Of a DNA stretch of 64,000 bases, positions 42,661-52,975 are shown piece by piece. Every line of letters starts with the position of its first letter. Position 1 is the first letter of the stretch. The notes beneath the pieces are model-generated. The model searched no databases. It was not told the DNA's origin and worked only from the letters and a program-made list of their open reading frames with translations. The stretch is from Rhododendron vialii (lineage: Eukaryota; Streptophyta; Magnoliopsida; Ericales; Ericaceae): positions 37,031,001-37,095,000 of the forward strand of contig NC_080560.1 of the NCBI RefSeq assembly GCF_030253575.1. Direction: 5' to 3'. The position numbers and the translations under genes were made by a program.

Positions 42661-44015
42661 ACCCATTTGGAAACCAAAGATTTTACTGGGGCATCAAAGG
42701 TGCTAACTGTCATAAGTAGCAACTTACGGGTTTAATAATGCTAGCTATATTGATTCTGTCACGTTTAATCATGTTGTTTCGTCATGTTTTGCTGCAGTGA
42801 CGTTAGTCATGTTTTCCTTTAGTTTGTTTCAATCATTTCTAAAGTCTGAAGTTACCCAGTTAAATTTTTTATTCATCACCATGGTGTCCAGCGACCTCCA
42901 TGATAGTCCTTTGTGCTGACACTGCAAAAATTCCTAATGAATTTACGACTGTTCTTTTTGCTTTTAATTTTGATGAACTATGGTATTTCCATGTCATTCT
43001 ATGCTGTACTGTTTATGCATGCTACTCTGTATTACCGAGATGGAAAGGGAAGGATCAGGTAGAGCAGTTAGTTTCTAGCTTTAGGAACTTAAGTCTGCAC
43101 AATTATATCGCTCAGTGAGTTTGAAGCATTCGAACTTAAAGTCTGCACAATTATATTGCTTTTAGAGGAAATCTGGTTTCATTTGTATGTCCTTAATCCA
43201 GGCTAGAGTATTATGCAGTATCTATGGAGAATAGACACCTTGCCAGAGGTCAGCTACCAGTGTTGGAAGCTTCTCACACACCAGCACTCCCTGGACACTC
43301 TCCGGACAACTGTTCCACGTTCAAAGTGTAAGTGTCCAAAAGTTTAAAATTCTGTTCTCTTGGACAATCTGGGGCATGCTTTGAATACCTTAGAACACTC
43401 TTTAGAGGCTTGCAGGACAAGTCTTTACTGTAGTGAAAGCATCTGATATTCTTCATTTTGTGTCTTAGATTATGGTTGATACATTATAATGACAAGTGCA
43501 TGATGAAACACCTTATGTTGGACAATTATTAGGAATAATGCAATGACAGTTGGCAAATAAGAATTTTAGTTTAGTTGCCTTATTCTTGTTATGGTCTTTT
43601 TTTTTTCACTGCCACGTATTCGAAAGATTAACATACAGATTTGTATGTCGTATACCTAATGTGTCAAGTCCACCATTTTTCAAAATCTGGTAGTTGGTGT
43701 GGTGGTATCCTGTCTGTGTCTGTATGCCATACTGCAACATGGTGCACAGTAAATACATAATCAAGTTAGATATTGAGGATTGATGTTAAAGCTCTTAACC
43801 CTCTGATTTTGACTTCTATATCAAGTTCTAATTAGCACTCTTATACTGATAATATAATGGTGCAGGGCAGGGGGAGTTCAAATGGAAGGGGGAGGTCAAG
43901 TGGAAGGGGAATGTCAAGTGGCATAGGACGGTCAAGTGGAAGAGGAAGGTCAAATGGAAGGGGAGTTCAAGTGGAAGGGAAATATGTCAAGTGGCATAGG
44001 CTTGATGTATGTTGC
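42661..44015 (+). pseudogene. Exon-like relics of an unrecognised gene, with RG/QVEG minisatellite (unit 4)
   Basis: About 43203-43329 lies between an acceptor-like tccag and a donor-like gtaagtg and is open (LEYYAVSMENRHLARGQLPV, then LEASHTPALPGHSPDNCST). 43865-44000, after an acceptor-like atggtgcag, is a minisatellite of 15-18-bp units (ggtcaagtggaaggggaatg-type) that reads GRGSSNGRGRSSGRG in one frame and GGVQMEGGGQVEGE in another. I do not recognise the protein. The same blocks are at 54600-55945, and the acceptor region once more at 63400-63520. Confidence 0.35.
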
Positions 44016-46965
44016 ATTCCACTGATCTTTGTTGTTTGTGTACATTTTAAGAACCTGTCTCATATAGCACAGAGTTCCAGACTTGGGTTACCCTTACTAA
44101 AATACAGTTTCGCACGATATGGTACCTTACGGTTTATAAAACGGGGAAATTTAACTCAATTAAAGACTAATGTAAATCTTAACAACTTATGTACATTGAT
44201 CGTAGATGATTGGTTCAGTTGAAAACTTGAAGCCATCTACTATTTGGCAAGTTTGCATGTCTTTTGAAGTATAACAGTGCTTTCTTGAAATGTGTTAGAC
44301 TTCTACTGGCTTGTCTATGATTTATAGGGTGTACATGGAGAGGCTCACCTTTTGTTCCTTTGTTGGTGCGCGCACAAGACTTTACTTTTTGTTGCTAGTT
44401 AGTATGTTCTTTTGGCCATCGGGCTGATATAGATATGGCTCAAGTAGGTTAACTCTGTAACCAAGCTATAGTTCGAGCCTTTTGATTTCTTTTGTGCTGG
44501 TGGGGAATGTTCCCACTTGGAACTTTTTCTATTTCAGTAACGTAGTAAGAAATGGGTGATGTGCCCTCTTGTACCCTAATTTGTGTTCAAGTGGAGTGGG
44601 TGCAGTTGGTGCCTCCCTTGGGCAGGGTTTGATTCCGTAAGAACCCATTGTCCTCCTCAAGTCCCCTAGGAAGAGTAGATTAGGATTACTGATTAGCAAA
44701 AAAACTATAATTTGTGTGAATTGGAGGTGGTGGCCACTTGAGTTTTTTCTTCTAGGACAGTACCTACTAAAATCTGTAGGTATTTTGTTTTATTGTTTTT
44801 CTTTACAATGGAATCTCTGGTATACAATGGAATCTTTACATTCTTCGTATTAGTTTTCATTTGAGCACCTCGTTACATAGCACAAGTTACCATGTCCTGA
44901 ACTTGGAGCAAAACACATATCTGGGATTTTCTTAACTGTATCACAAACGTGTCGGACACGGACACAACTCGCGATAACTCTAAATAAATGAATGGGGACA
45001 TAGACATGCCGGGGGACATGGCTAAGAATATATATGCATTTGTATTGACATTAGGCTTGTGAACATTCTATCTAGATACAACAAGTACTTATGGCTTCTT
45101 TGTGATTCTTACTTTTTGCTTTTCAAATGGTATAATTGATCACTATCATATTTTGATTTCTGGGAATAAGCTTTTACTATTATAAATTGATCAATGTAAT
45201 GTTTCCACATGTGCTGAAGTTGAATCCTTGATATGTCCCTGGTGTCTTGCCTTCTTAAAATTAGTAAAATTACGTGGAGACGCCGTCTAGCGTGTCCCAT
45301 ACTGCCATATGTGTCCCCGGTGTGTCTAATACTGATAAAGTATGCAGTTAGGCATGTCAGCGCTTTATCGGGTTGTAGATACCAGATATTGCAAGAGAAT
45401 CATAAGAATAGTAATGATAGGTCATGCCAATATAGTTTAGAAATGGAAGAAACCCAACTGATTTATTTGAATGTACAGTAAATTTGTGTTCCATTTTTAG
45501 GCTTACCTTATGTTCATGGTAGAGGTTTTGTGGTGCAATAATGTTGCTATTGGCTCAGAGGTGATATCCATTAGCCACCATTATTACCCTAAGCTGTTGG
45601 TCTATTTGCTAGTCTCATATGTGTTTATTTTTCAATGGTGAAATGTCTGGGCCTGAAACAATTTTATTCTGACAATCAAGGTCTTTATTTCCCCATGAAA
45701 ATATGGTGTCAACAACTCAACTGTCAAATGCGTTGTGGTGGAATATTCAGCATATTGATTGATGTTCAAATGACTGCTTCTACTTCTTGATTATGGTGGT
45801 TTGACATCCTACTATTCGAGAACATTGTTACCGACCGTCTCATTCCACATTGTTATTCTTGTGAACATTCTATCCTGATACCATCAAACTTCTAAGATCA
45901 GTACGGTTCTTACTTTTTACTTGTTAAATTGTAGATTTTAATTCAGGATTATAAATTGATACCTGGGAATATGCTTTTACTATTATAAGTGATCACTGTC
46001 ATGTTTCCACCCGTGTTCAAGTTAAGACAGGGGTGTCCACGAACTTTCCCTTGTGTGTCGCCTACTTTAAGTTTGTTAATGTAAGTTGACCCGCCATCTA
46101 GCGTGTCCCATCCATGTCCCCAGTGTGTATCACGCAGATATGGTAAGTAGTTAGGCGTGTCGGTGTTTCATAGGTTAGTAGATACAAGATATTCTAAGAG
46201 AATCAGAAGCATACTTATTATAGGTCTTGCCATGATACTTTGAAATTGTAAGAAACCCACCTGATTTTTTTGAATGTACTGTCAATTTGTGTTTCATCTT
46301 TAGGCTTACCTTGTGTTCATGGTAGACGTTTTATGGTGCAATAATTTGGCTATTGGCTCAGAGGTGATATCCATTAGCCACCATTATGTTTCTGAGCTAG
46401 TAAGACTCGTATGTGTTTATTTTTCAATTGCAAGAATTCTAGGCCTGAAACAATGCTGTCGAACGACTTCTTGTGGAATGTTCAACATATTGATCTGATG
46501 TTCAAATGGCTGCTTCTACTTTTTTGGTTATAGTTATACGACATCGTACTGCTTCGATTACGTCTAAGCAACCATTGTTACTGACCATCTCATCCACGTA
46601 TCTCAGTTTTATTTGGGGGGAAGCAAGTACAAAAATGAAGGGTGAATGGCGGCGTACGAATTGGTCAGATTCGAACTGACGAGTTGAGTTTTTGCGGACC
46701 CCTGCCTTTGCCACTTTGTTGCGGTTCCCTATCAATTCCATGTCTTTCCCCTTCTCTGACTTCGCTTCGTAGGGTGCAACCCGGAATAAACGATGCTGGA
46801 ATGCTTTGGGAGGAAGCATAACATAGGGGACATAGATTATGATAAATATACTTTCTAAAACTTGAGAATCCAAGAGTTCTCCCTACGCAAACCCTTTCCG
46901 GGCCGACAGTATAAAGATGCATCTAGGGATTTGGTGATGGTCCACGACCCAGAGAAAGTATGGTA
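44016..46965. repeat. Repeated spacer module, unit 4
   Basis: Contains the agactttactttttgttgct block (44390), a SINE-like 3' fragment (44590-44705, gtttgattccgtaagaaccc ... cccctaggaagagtagatta), the empty TRIM site (near 44815) and two subunits with the core ttggctcagaggtgatatcc near 45550 and 46354. Non-coding. Confidence 0.65.
46661..46730 (-). pseudogene. tRNA-Cys(GCA)-like relic, copy 4
   Basis: Minus strand: acaaagtggcaaaggcaggg, tccgcaaaaactc, gtcagttcgaatctgac. T-stem here is GTCAG/CTGAC, which pairs fully by Watson-Crick. The acceptor stem is not closed. Confidence 0.38.
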
Positions 46966-47200
46966 CTACCTCCGTCCCAAATTGGATGTCAATTTTTGAT
47001 ATCTGTGTCAATTTCAATTCTTTTTATCTTTCAATATAGATCTAAAAAAAATATATAATATAGATCTTGTTTGATAGTTCTCAATTAGTTGTATTATACA
47101 AAGTTTTCAGACTAATAAAAAATATTATAGATTGAAAGATATAAGCGATGAAAAATGACACGAGTTTCAACAATTGTTATCCATTTTTTGTCGGAGGCAG
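46966..47200. mobile_element. Stowaway MITE, duplicate of the one at 37461
   Basis: Same 235-bp length and ends (ctacctccgtcccaaattgg ... ttgtcggaggcag), flanked by TA. The outer sequence tatggta ... tatctgtcaacg rebuilds the uninterrupted site of units 2 and 5, which proves the boundaries. Confidence 0.88.
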
Positions 47201-47589
47201 TATCTGTCAACGAGTTTTTGTCCGGCAAAGGCCATTATGAATCTTAACCATTAGTTGCTCTCATTCTAGAACTAATGTGAGAGCCAATTCCATGCACACA
47301 ATTTGAAATATCATATTATGTACTCCATACAACAACGAGATAACTGATCAAATCGCATTGGGAAACTCTTAAACCCAAATTCAAATTACAGCATCTATGA
47401 ACAGTGATGTAACACTCGATTGCATTTGCTGCACGTAGTTGTAAGGATGCAATCGTATAAAGAACATGAGATGAGAGGGGACATAAACAGAAACAAGCGG
47501 GGGAAAATGGATCATGTTTATTCCAAAAAGTTCCCATCAGTGTACAGGTATAGACATCAAAGGGGAGGACAATACAGGACACAAAGTGA
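47201..47589. other. Spacer, no supported gene
   Basis: Copy of 37700-38090. The minus-strand frame 47316-47582 aligns with others at 29062 and 37800 but is interrupted differently in each. Confidence 0.45.
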
Positions 47590-47740
47590 CTCTTGGGCCT
47601 TGCTCAAGCGGTCATGTAGCTTCCCTTTGAGAATGAGAGGTTGTGCGTTTGATGCCTAAGGAGAGGAGGTCACCCCTTGTGGTAATCACTAACAGCTAAC
47701 TACTAACTCTACTGATGTGTACTGTATGAAAAAAAATTAC
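47590..47740 (+). mobile_element. tRNA-derived SINE, duplicate of the one at 38095
   Basis: tcttgggccttgctcaagcg (A-box-like, one change), ggttgtgcgtttgatgccta (B-box-like, C to T), tail gtatgaaaaaaaattac. Confidence 0.55.
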
Positions 47741-48929
47741 AGGTTTCAAGTGAAAAGCCAAAAACCTTGGTAAATTTCAGTATCCCCAAGATCGAAATTT
47801 CGATTAGGCAGAAGATTACCCGGGGTATTTCACACCTACATAGTCTCGTTCAAATTGAAACTCGACTACCGTAGGAATTGCATTTAAAACATGGAAATCA
47901 AAGGGTAGTGCAAGGGCTGATCTTGCCTAGATATCAGCATCTAAAACCGTAGGAATTGCATCTAAAAGCAGTCTTGTTGGCTTCACGACAGATATGGAGG
48001 AGTCGCGCCGCTTGAAATTTCTGGTGATGGTCAGTTCTAGATTCTTGCATTAATTGAATTTCATCTTCAAAATAAACTTTAGGCCCACTAGAAAATGTGG
48101 ACTCTGATGTGCCGAAAAAGGAGATGACTTCTTTAACGTTTAGCATCTAATTTTGTATTTTTCTTTCATGGTCGGACTTGTTCCCATTGTAGCACTCATC
48201 AAGTAGAACCAGCATGCAGAAAATCAAGTTAGTTAGACTCCAAAAATATCTAATCGGAGCACATTTATTTTGAAAAAATAAAAGAGAGCAAGGCAAGCAG
48301 GGTAAGAGCATCGGGCTCTTGTTGTGCACTTTAGTGTCAGATTTTATAGAGATAATAACAATTTGCAATTTTTTTTGCTCCATTTGATCACTTTAGGGAC
48401 TACTTTAGATAAAAATCCCCCCCTCGAATTTTTTGAAATACAAACGAAAATAATCCAATAAATTTGTCTTTATGGCTTATTTTTGTCTTTGTTCTAAAAC
48501 TTTTGAGTTTCAATCACAAATAATTTTTTGATTTCTTTGGTCGAGACAAACAAATAATCCACAAATTTGACACGAAACCGACAAAAGAAAAAAAAAAAAG
48601 CCACTCGACTTATTTAGCAAAACTAGGCCTGAAAACAATGAAATATGTTTTTTTATTTTTATTATTATTATTATTATTTTATATTTCTGTGGCCTCTTGA
48701 TTTTGTTACTCCATTAACAAGTATTAATTGTTTGTACCAAAAAAGAAAAAAGGGTCTTGATTTTGTTACTCCATTAACAAGGCAAAAGTTACACGAAAGT
48801 GGAAGAGAAATTATTTGGTAAATGATACTAACACTCCAAAAATTAATGCAGGCACTTCAAAATCAGTGTAATTTCAAAGCCATTTTCTTTTGTTTTTTGG
48901 ATGCTTCCATCAATTTTTGGAATGCTAAT
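47741..48929. other. Spacer upstream of the LINE and PPR5, no supported gene
   Basis: Copy of 38237-39420. The minus-strand frame is split by a stop (ORFs 47934-48146 and 48147-48383). The 48697-48785 tandem repeat cttgattttgttactccatt is the one shared with unit 4. 48661-48680 is an (ATT)n tract. Confidence 0.45.
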
Positions 48930-50630
48930 ATATATATATTTTTTGATAGTCAAAAACTTGCCCACAGGGCTACACAAAATTAGAGAATTCAGAAGCTAGA
49001 ACAGAAAAAACAAGAGGAGGTGGACTAGCCACCCAGTTACAAGGAAGTAAATCTCTGAGCGCCTTGGAAGCCACAACATGTGCTACTCCATTGGCAACCC
49101 TGCTAACCCAAGTGAGAGCTATCTCACACTCCTTCCTCAATTCTCTGATATCCATCACAATGGAGGCCACATCCCATGGGGGAGCTAATTCGGACACACT
49201 CAATTTGATGGTTTGCTGATTATTTGATTCTATACACGCCCTTCTGCAGCCCATAGATTTGACCATGCCACAAGCAAACCGAATCGCTAGCAACTCTCCC
49301 TGAAGAGGACTGGATACTTTAACATGATTTGCACTTCCATTCAGAATCTTTCCCTTCCAATCTCTCTGCACCACTGCACAAACTGCATCCTTCCCATTCT
49401 TTTTAATAGCCACATCACAATTCAATTTAAAGCATCCTTGGTTCGGAGCCCTCCACCGGGAAGGACTGTCCACAGTGGGAGGGTTATCCATGCGAACCAA
49501 ACCTGGGACCCTAATCTCCATGAATTCTCGAAGGGCTTCTCCAGCTCTTCTCATTGTCTTCTCTGGATCAACTGGGTTAGATGAGAAAACAAATTCATTC
49601 CTTGATTTACATATATACCACGCTATTGTAACCACTCTGCTCAAAAACTGATTGAGCTCCTTGCCTTTCAAAGTATCCACCACTTGAGATGTCCATACCT
49701 TGGCTGAATTGGGAGAGCCATGACCTACATTCAGCTTTATATGACTCCCAAACCACACAACACGAGTCGAGCAACAATCAAACAACACATGTTCAATAGT
49801 TTCATCGAATGATCCACAGATGGGGCACACTTTGGAATTACTACACTTCCTTCGCATCAGATTTTCTTTCCTTGCCAGGCTATTACTACACACTCTCCAC
49901 CAAAAATGCCTTACTTTATGAGGGACTTCCAGCTTCCAAATTACATCCCAGAGATTTTTGTTGGGCGTGAACGAGGATGAGGGTTGGCTATCTCTTTTGC
50001 AAACTCTTTCCTGAAAAGCAAAGCGATACCTTGACTTCACCGAATAGTCACCATTCTTAGAAAAATGCCAGACCAAAGAATCCTCTCTCTCCGGCCATGG
50101 AATTGGAATTGAGGTGATCACTTGCCATTCTTGCACTCACCACTTGCCTCAGCTTATCTTCCTCCCAGACCCCTCTATTCTTGTTGATTACATCTGACAC
50201 CCACTCAATTTCGCAATTGCTAGGTTTAAGAGACACCATCTTGAAACCAGGAAGTGACGGAATCCATTTGTCTTCCCAGAACTTGATCTTCTCCCCATTT
50301 TGAACTTGCCACCTCACTCCTTTTTCTAGAATCCCCCTTCCATATAACAAGCTTAATCATACCCATGAAGCTCTACTCCCTCTCGCTGCTTCCATAAATG
50401 AACTATTTGGAAAGTACAACCCTTTTAGAATCATTGCCCTATAGGACTGAGGGTTCTTCGTCAGCCTCCAACCCTGCTTCGCAAGTAAAGCTTCGTTCAT
50501 GGCTCTAAAATTCCTAAATCCCAACCCTCCTTCAGACTTGACACAAGTCATTGTATCCCAATCTTTCCAATGAATTCATCTCTTCTCCGGGTCTCCTTTC
50601 CACCAGAAATTAGACACGACTCACACGAGA
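48930..50630 (-). mobile_element. 5'-truncated LINE (L1-type) inserted upstream of PPR5
   Basis: Minus-strand frames give, in order, the end of the reverse transcriptase/thumb region (VKSEGGLGFRNFRAMNEALL, AKQGWRLTKNPQS; 50551-50357), GIRWQV-like NGEKIKFWEDKWIP (50350-50057), zf-RVT (WKLEVPHKVRHFWWRVCSNS, CPICGSFDETIEHVLFDC) and RNase H (KLNCDVAIK, GELLAIRFACG, ACIESNNQQ). At least two frame breaks separate them. The catalytic Asp of the third RNase H motif (usually ESDS) is Asn (ESNN), so the enzyme would be inactive. The catalytic FADD-type reverse-transcriptase core is missing. Unit 4 keeps the uninterrupted site (39390-39430), which bounds the insert to about 1.7 kb. Confidence 0.85.
48970..50136 (-). 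pseudogene. LINE ORF2 C-terminus: zf-RVT and RNase H
   Basis: 388 codons open. Residues ~60-140 are the zf-RVT linker (Trp/Cys-rich, CPICG...HVLFDC), residues ~225-365 the RNase H fold (NCDVAIKKNGKDAVCAVV, GELLAIRFA, ESNNQQTIKL, WVSRVANGVAHVVAS). Asp to Asn in the third motif. In life the domain removes the RNA strand after target-primed reverse transcription; here it is a relic in a truncated copy. Confidence 0.8.
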
Positions 50631-50780
50631 ATTTAACTTGTTCTTTTGCGCCACAAAACGTACAGACATTTTTAAGGGCAAATAGTCATTTAAAAAATTA
50701 GAATGCAAGTACTGTGTGACTTCGAAAAATTTGGGATACCAGGTGAGCTTGGAATATCCTCATCCTTCGAATTCACTTAC

Positions 50781-50782
<2 letters not shown>

Positions 50783-50814
<32 letters not shown>
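50783..50814 (+). repeat. (GA)n microsatellite before PPR5
   Basis: 16 AG/GA units followed by cggacggagaagag and the ATG at 50829. In one frame it extends the open reading frame upstream as (RE)n, which is not taken as coding. Confidence 0.9.
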
Positions 50815-50816
<2 letters not shown>

Positions 50817-50828
50817 GACGGAGAAGAG

Positions 50829-52211
50829 ATGACTCAGATTGGGGTTTTTTCTGTAACCAGTCCCATGGAATCCGCTAATTACCGAAAAGGTAATCTTCTC
50901 TCTCCTCCCCACCTTTCATATTTTGCCCTTCATTCTCATTCCAACACTATAAACCCTAGAAGATCTACTCCTTCTGCGACCATCATCAGCCAAGCAAAAC
51001 CCCAACCCAGTTTTGGAAGAGAAAGGTTGTTGAAAAGAAAACCCAGGTCGGGGAATCTGCGCCTTGCGCAAGATGATGTTCCAACCATTTTCAAAATCAA
51101 TAAGGCGTTGGCGATTATTGCGAAGTCGGGTAAGTACGGCAAAGCTCTTTCTCATTTCATCGAGTTGCAGTTAACGGAGATTGAGCTAGATTTGTATACC
51201 TTCGCCATTGCTATTAAGTGCTATTGTCACCTGAATCGAGTTGGCTTCGGGTTATTGCTTTTAGGCGGTATCTTCAAACGCGGTTATACGCCTGATGTAG
51301 TTACCTTCACCACTCTGTTAAATGGACTTATCACACAAGATAAAGCTGATGAGGCTCTTTCTCTTTTTTACAAGTTGCAGTTACAAGACATTGAGCTAGA
51401 TTTGTACACCTTAAGCATTGCAATTAACTGCAATTGTCGTGTGAATATGGTTGGCTTTGGGTTATCGCTTTTAGGCGGTATCTTCAAATGCGGTTATACG
51501 CCTGATGTAGTTACCTTCACCACTTTGTTAAATGGACTTATTGCACAAGATAAAATTGTTGAGGCTCTTTCTCTTTTCAACAAGTTGCTGTTACAAGACA
51601 TTGAGCTCAATTTGTATACCTTCAGCATTGCAATTAACTGCTATTGTCGCGTGAATATGGTTGGCTTTGGGTTATCGCTTTTAGGCGGTATCTTCAAACG
51701 CAGTTATACGCCTAATGTAGTTACCTTCACCACTCTGCTAAATGGACTTATCGCACAAGATAAAGCCGATGAGGCTCTTTCTCTTTTCAACAAGATACAG
51801 TTGCATGACATTGATCTAGATTTGCACACCTTTAGCATTGCAATTAACTGCTACTCTTGCGTGAATCAAGTTGGCTTTGGGTTCTCTCTTTTAGGCAGCA
51901 TTTTCAAACACGGATATACACCTAATATAGTTATCTTCAACACCATGTTAAAAGGACTTGTTACACAAGATAAAGCTGATGAGGCTCTTTCTCTTTTCAA
52001 CAAGTTGCAGTTACAAGACATTGAGCTAGATTTGTACACCTTCAACAATGCAATTTACTGCTACTGTCACGTGAATCGGGTTGGCTTTGGGTTCTCTCTT
52101 TTAGGCGGTATCTTCAAACACGGTTATACGCTTGATGTAGTTACCGTCAACACTCTGTTAGATGGACTTATTGGACAAGATAAAGCTGATGAGGCCTTGG
52201 AGTTATTTTGA
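50829..52211 (+). CDS. PPR5: RFL-type PPR array, frameshifted at its 3' end
   Basis: 460 residues. The leader is nearly identical to PPR4 (86 residues), followed by 10 full PPR motifs (87-436) and one partial. It is the sister of PPR4 by shared deletions and spacer but has six motifs (630 bp) fewer. The frame ends by a 1-bp insertion in gagttattttgag (52200-52211; gagttatttgag in PPR3), which creates an immediate TGA. The ATG at 50829 matches the other copies; an in-frame ATG at 50703 would add a (RE)n low-complexity tract from the GA repeat and is rejected. A LINE sits about 0.2 kb upstream of the start, so the promoter may be altered. Confidence 0.62.
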   Translation: MTQIGVFSVTSPMESANYRKGNLLSPPHLSYFALHSHSNTINPRRSTPSATIISQAKPQPSFGRERLLKRKPRSGNLRLAQDDVPTIFKINKALAIIAKSGKYGKALSHFIELQLTEIELDLYTFAIAIKCYCHLNRVGFGLLLLGGIFKRGYTPDVVTFTTLLNGLITQDKADEALSLFYKLQLQDIELDLYTLSIAINCNCRVNMVGFGLSLLGGIFKCGYTPDVVTFTTLLNGLIAQDKIVEALSLFNKLLLQDIELNLYTFSIAINCYCRVNMVGFGLSLLGGIFKRSYTPNVVTFTTLLNGLIAQDKADEALSLFNKIQLHDIDLDLHTFSIAINCYSCVNQVGFGFSLLGSIFKHGYTPNIVIFNTMLKGLVTQDKADEALSLFNKLQLQDIELDLYTFNNAIYCYCHVNRVGFGFSLLGGIFKHGYTLDVVTVNTLLDGLIGQDKADEALELF

Positions 52212-52975
52212 GAAAGTAGTCAAAAAGGGTGAAATCAAACCCAATGTGACGATGTATGGATCGTTTCTAAATAGGCTTTGCAAAATGGGAAACACGTGAG
52301 CGGCGATTAGTTTTCTGAGGATAGCGAAAGGAGGTTTAAAACATGACACCGTGACATAGATCATGATCATTGACCGTCTTTGCAAGGATGGGTTGGCGAA
52401 TGACGCTCTCAATTTCTTAGTAGAAATGAATAGCAAAGATATTCGTGCAAATAATGTCACTTGAAGTCATGGAAGAAAGAGGTGTGGGTCCTGATGCAGT
52501 CACATAAACTAGGCTCATGGAGGGATATTGTTACAAGGCCGGATGGACGAAGCAATGAGATTGTTAAAAGCCATGGTGGATAGGGGCATTCATCCAGACA
52601 CATGTTGCTATAACATTTGGATCAATGGATATTGCAAGAACATGAAATTTGGCGAGGCCCTGCATCTCCTTCAAGAAATGCGTCTACTGGGTCTAAAATG
52701 CGACATCATTACTTTTAGAACTATATGGCTAGGTCTGGTTCAGATAGATAGATATGCTCTTGCCCAAGAAATTCTTAATGAGATGCAACCTGCCGACCTA
52801 CATCGCGATACTAAAACTTGTGGTCTCTTGTTCGACGGCCTTTGCCAAAGTGGGCTTATTGATGAAGCAATATTCTTATTTCACATGATGGAAAAAAGGG
52901 TTTAGGTCTCGATATTGTTAAGTACAATGTCCTTGTTGATGCATACTGCAAAAAGAAAACACTTGATATGATTCA
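52205..52975 (+). pseudogene. Decayed C-terminal half of PPR5
   Basis: Continues in alignment with PPR1/PPR4. It adds a private stop (ACG TGA at about 52296 where PPR3 has ACG GGA) before the shared TAG (52357-52359), then the shared 167-bp deletion (about 52463), the attgttacaaggcc deletion and the EKRV stop (52903-52905). YCKNMKFGEALHLLQEM and LCQSGLIDEAIFLF remain readable in 52528-52905. Confidence 0.8.

Noticed and set aside
43857-44222. 121-codon frame with RG repeats (MVQGRGSSNGRGRSSGRG...)
   Set aside because: The ATG lies in the acceptor-like intron end and the RG part is a minisatellite; after it the frame runs through spacer DNA that is non-coding in the other units. Kept only as an exon-like relic.
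50703-50828. Upstream in-frame start for PPR5 giving a (RE)n segment
   Set aside because: The segment is translation of the conserved leader and GA microsatellite; the other copies start at the MTQIGVFSV methionine and lack an open frame upstream.
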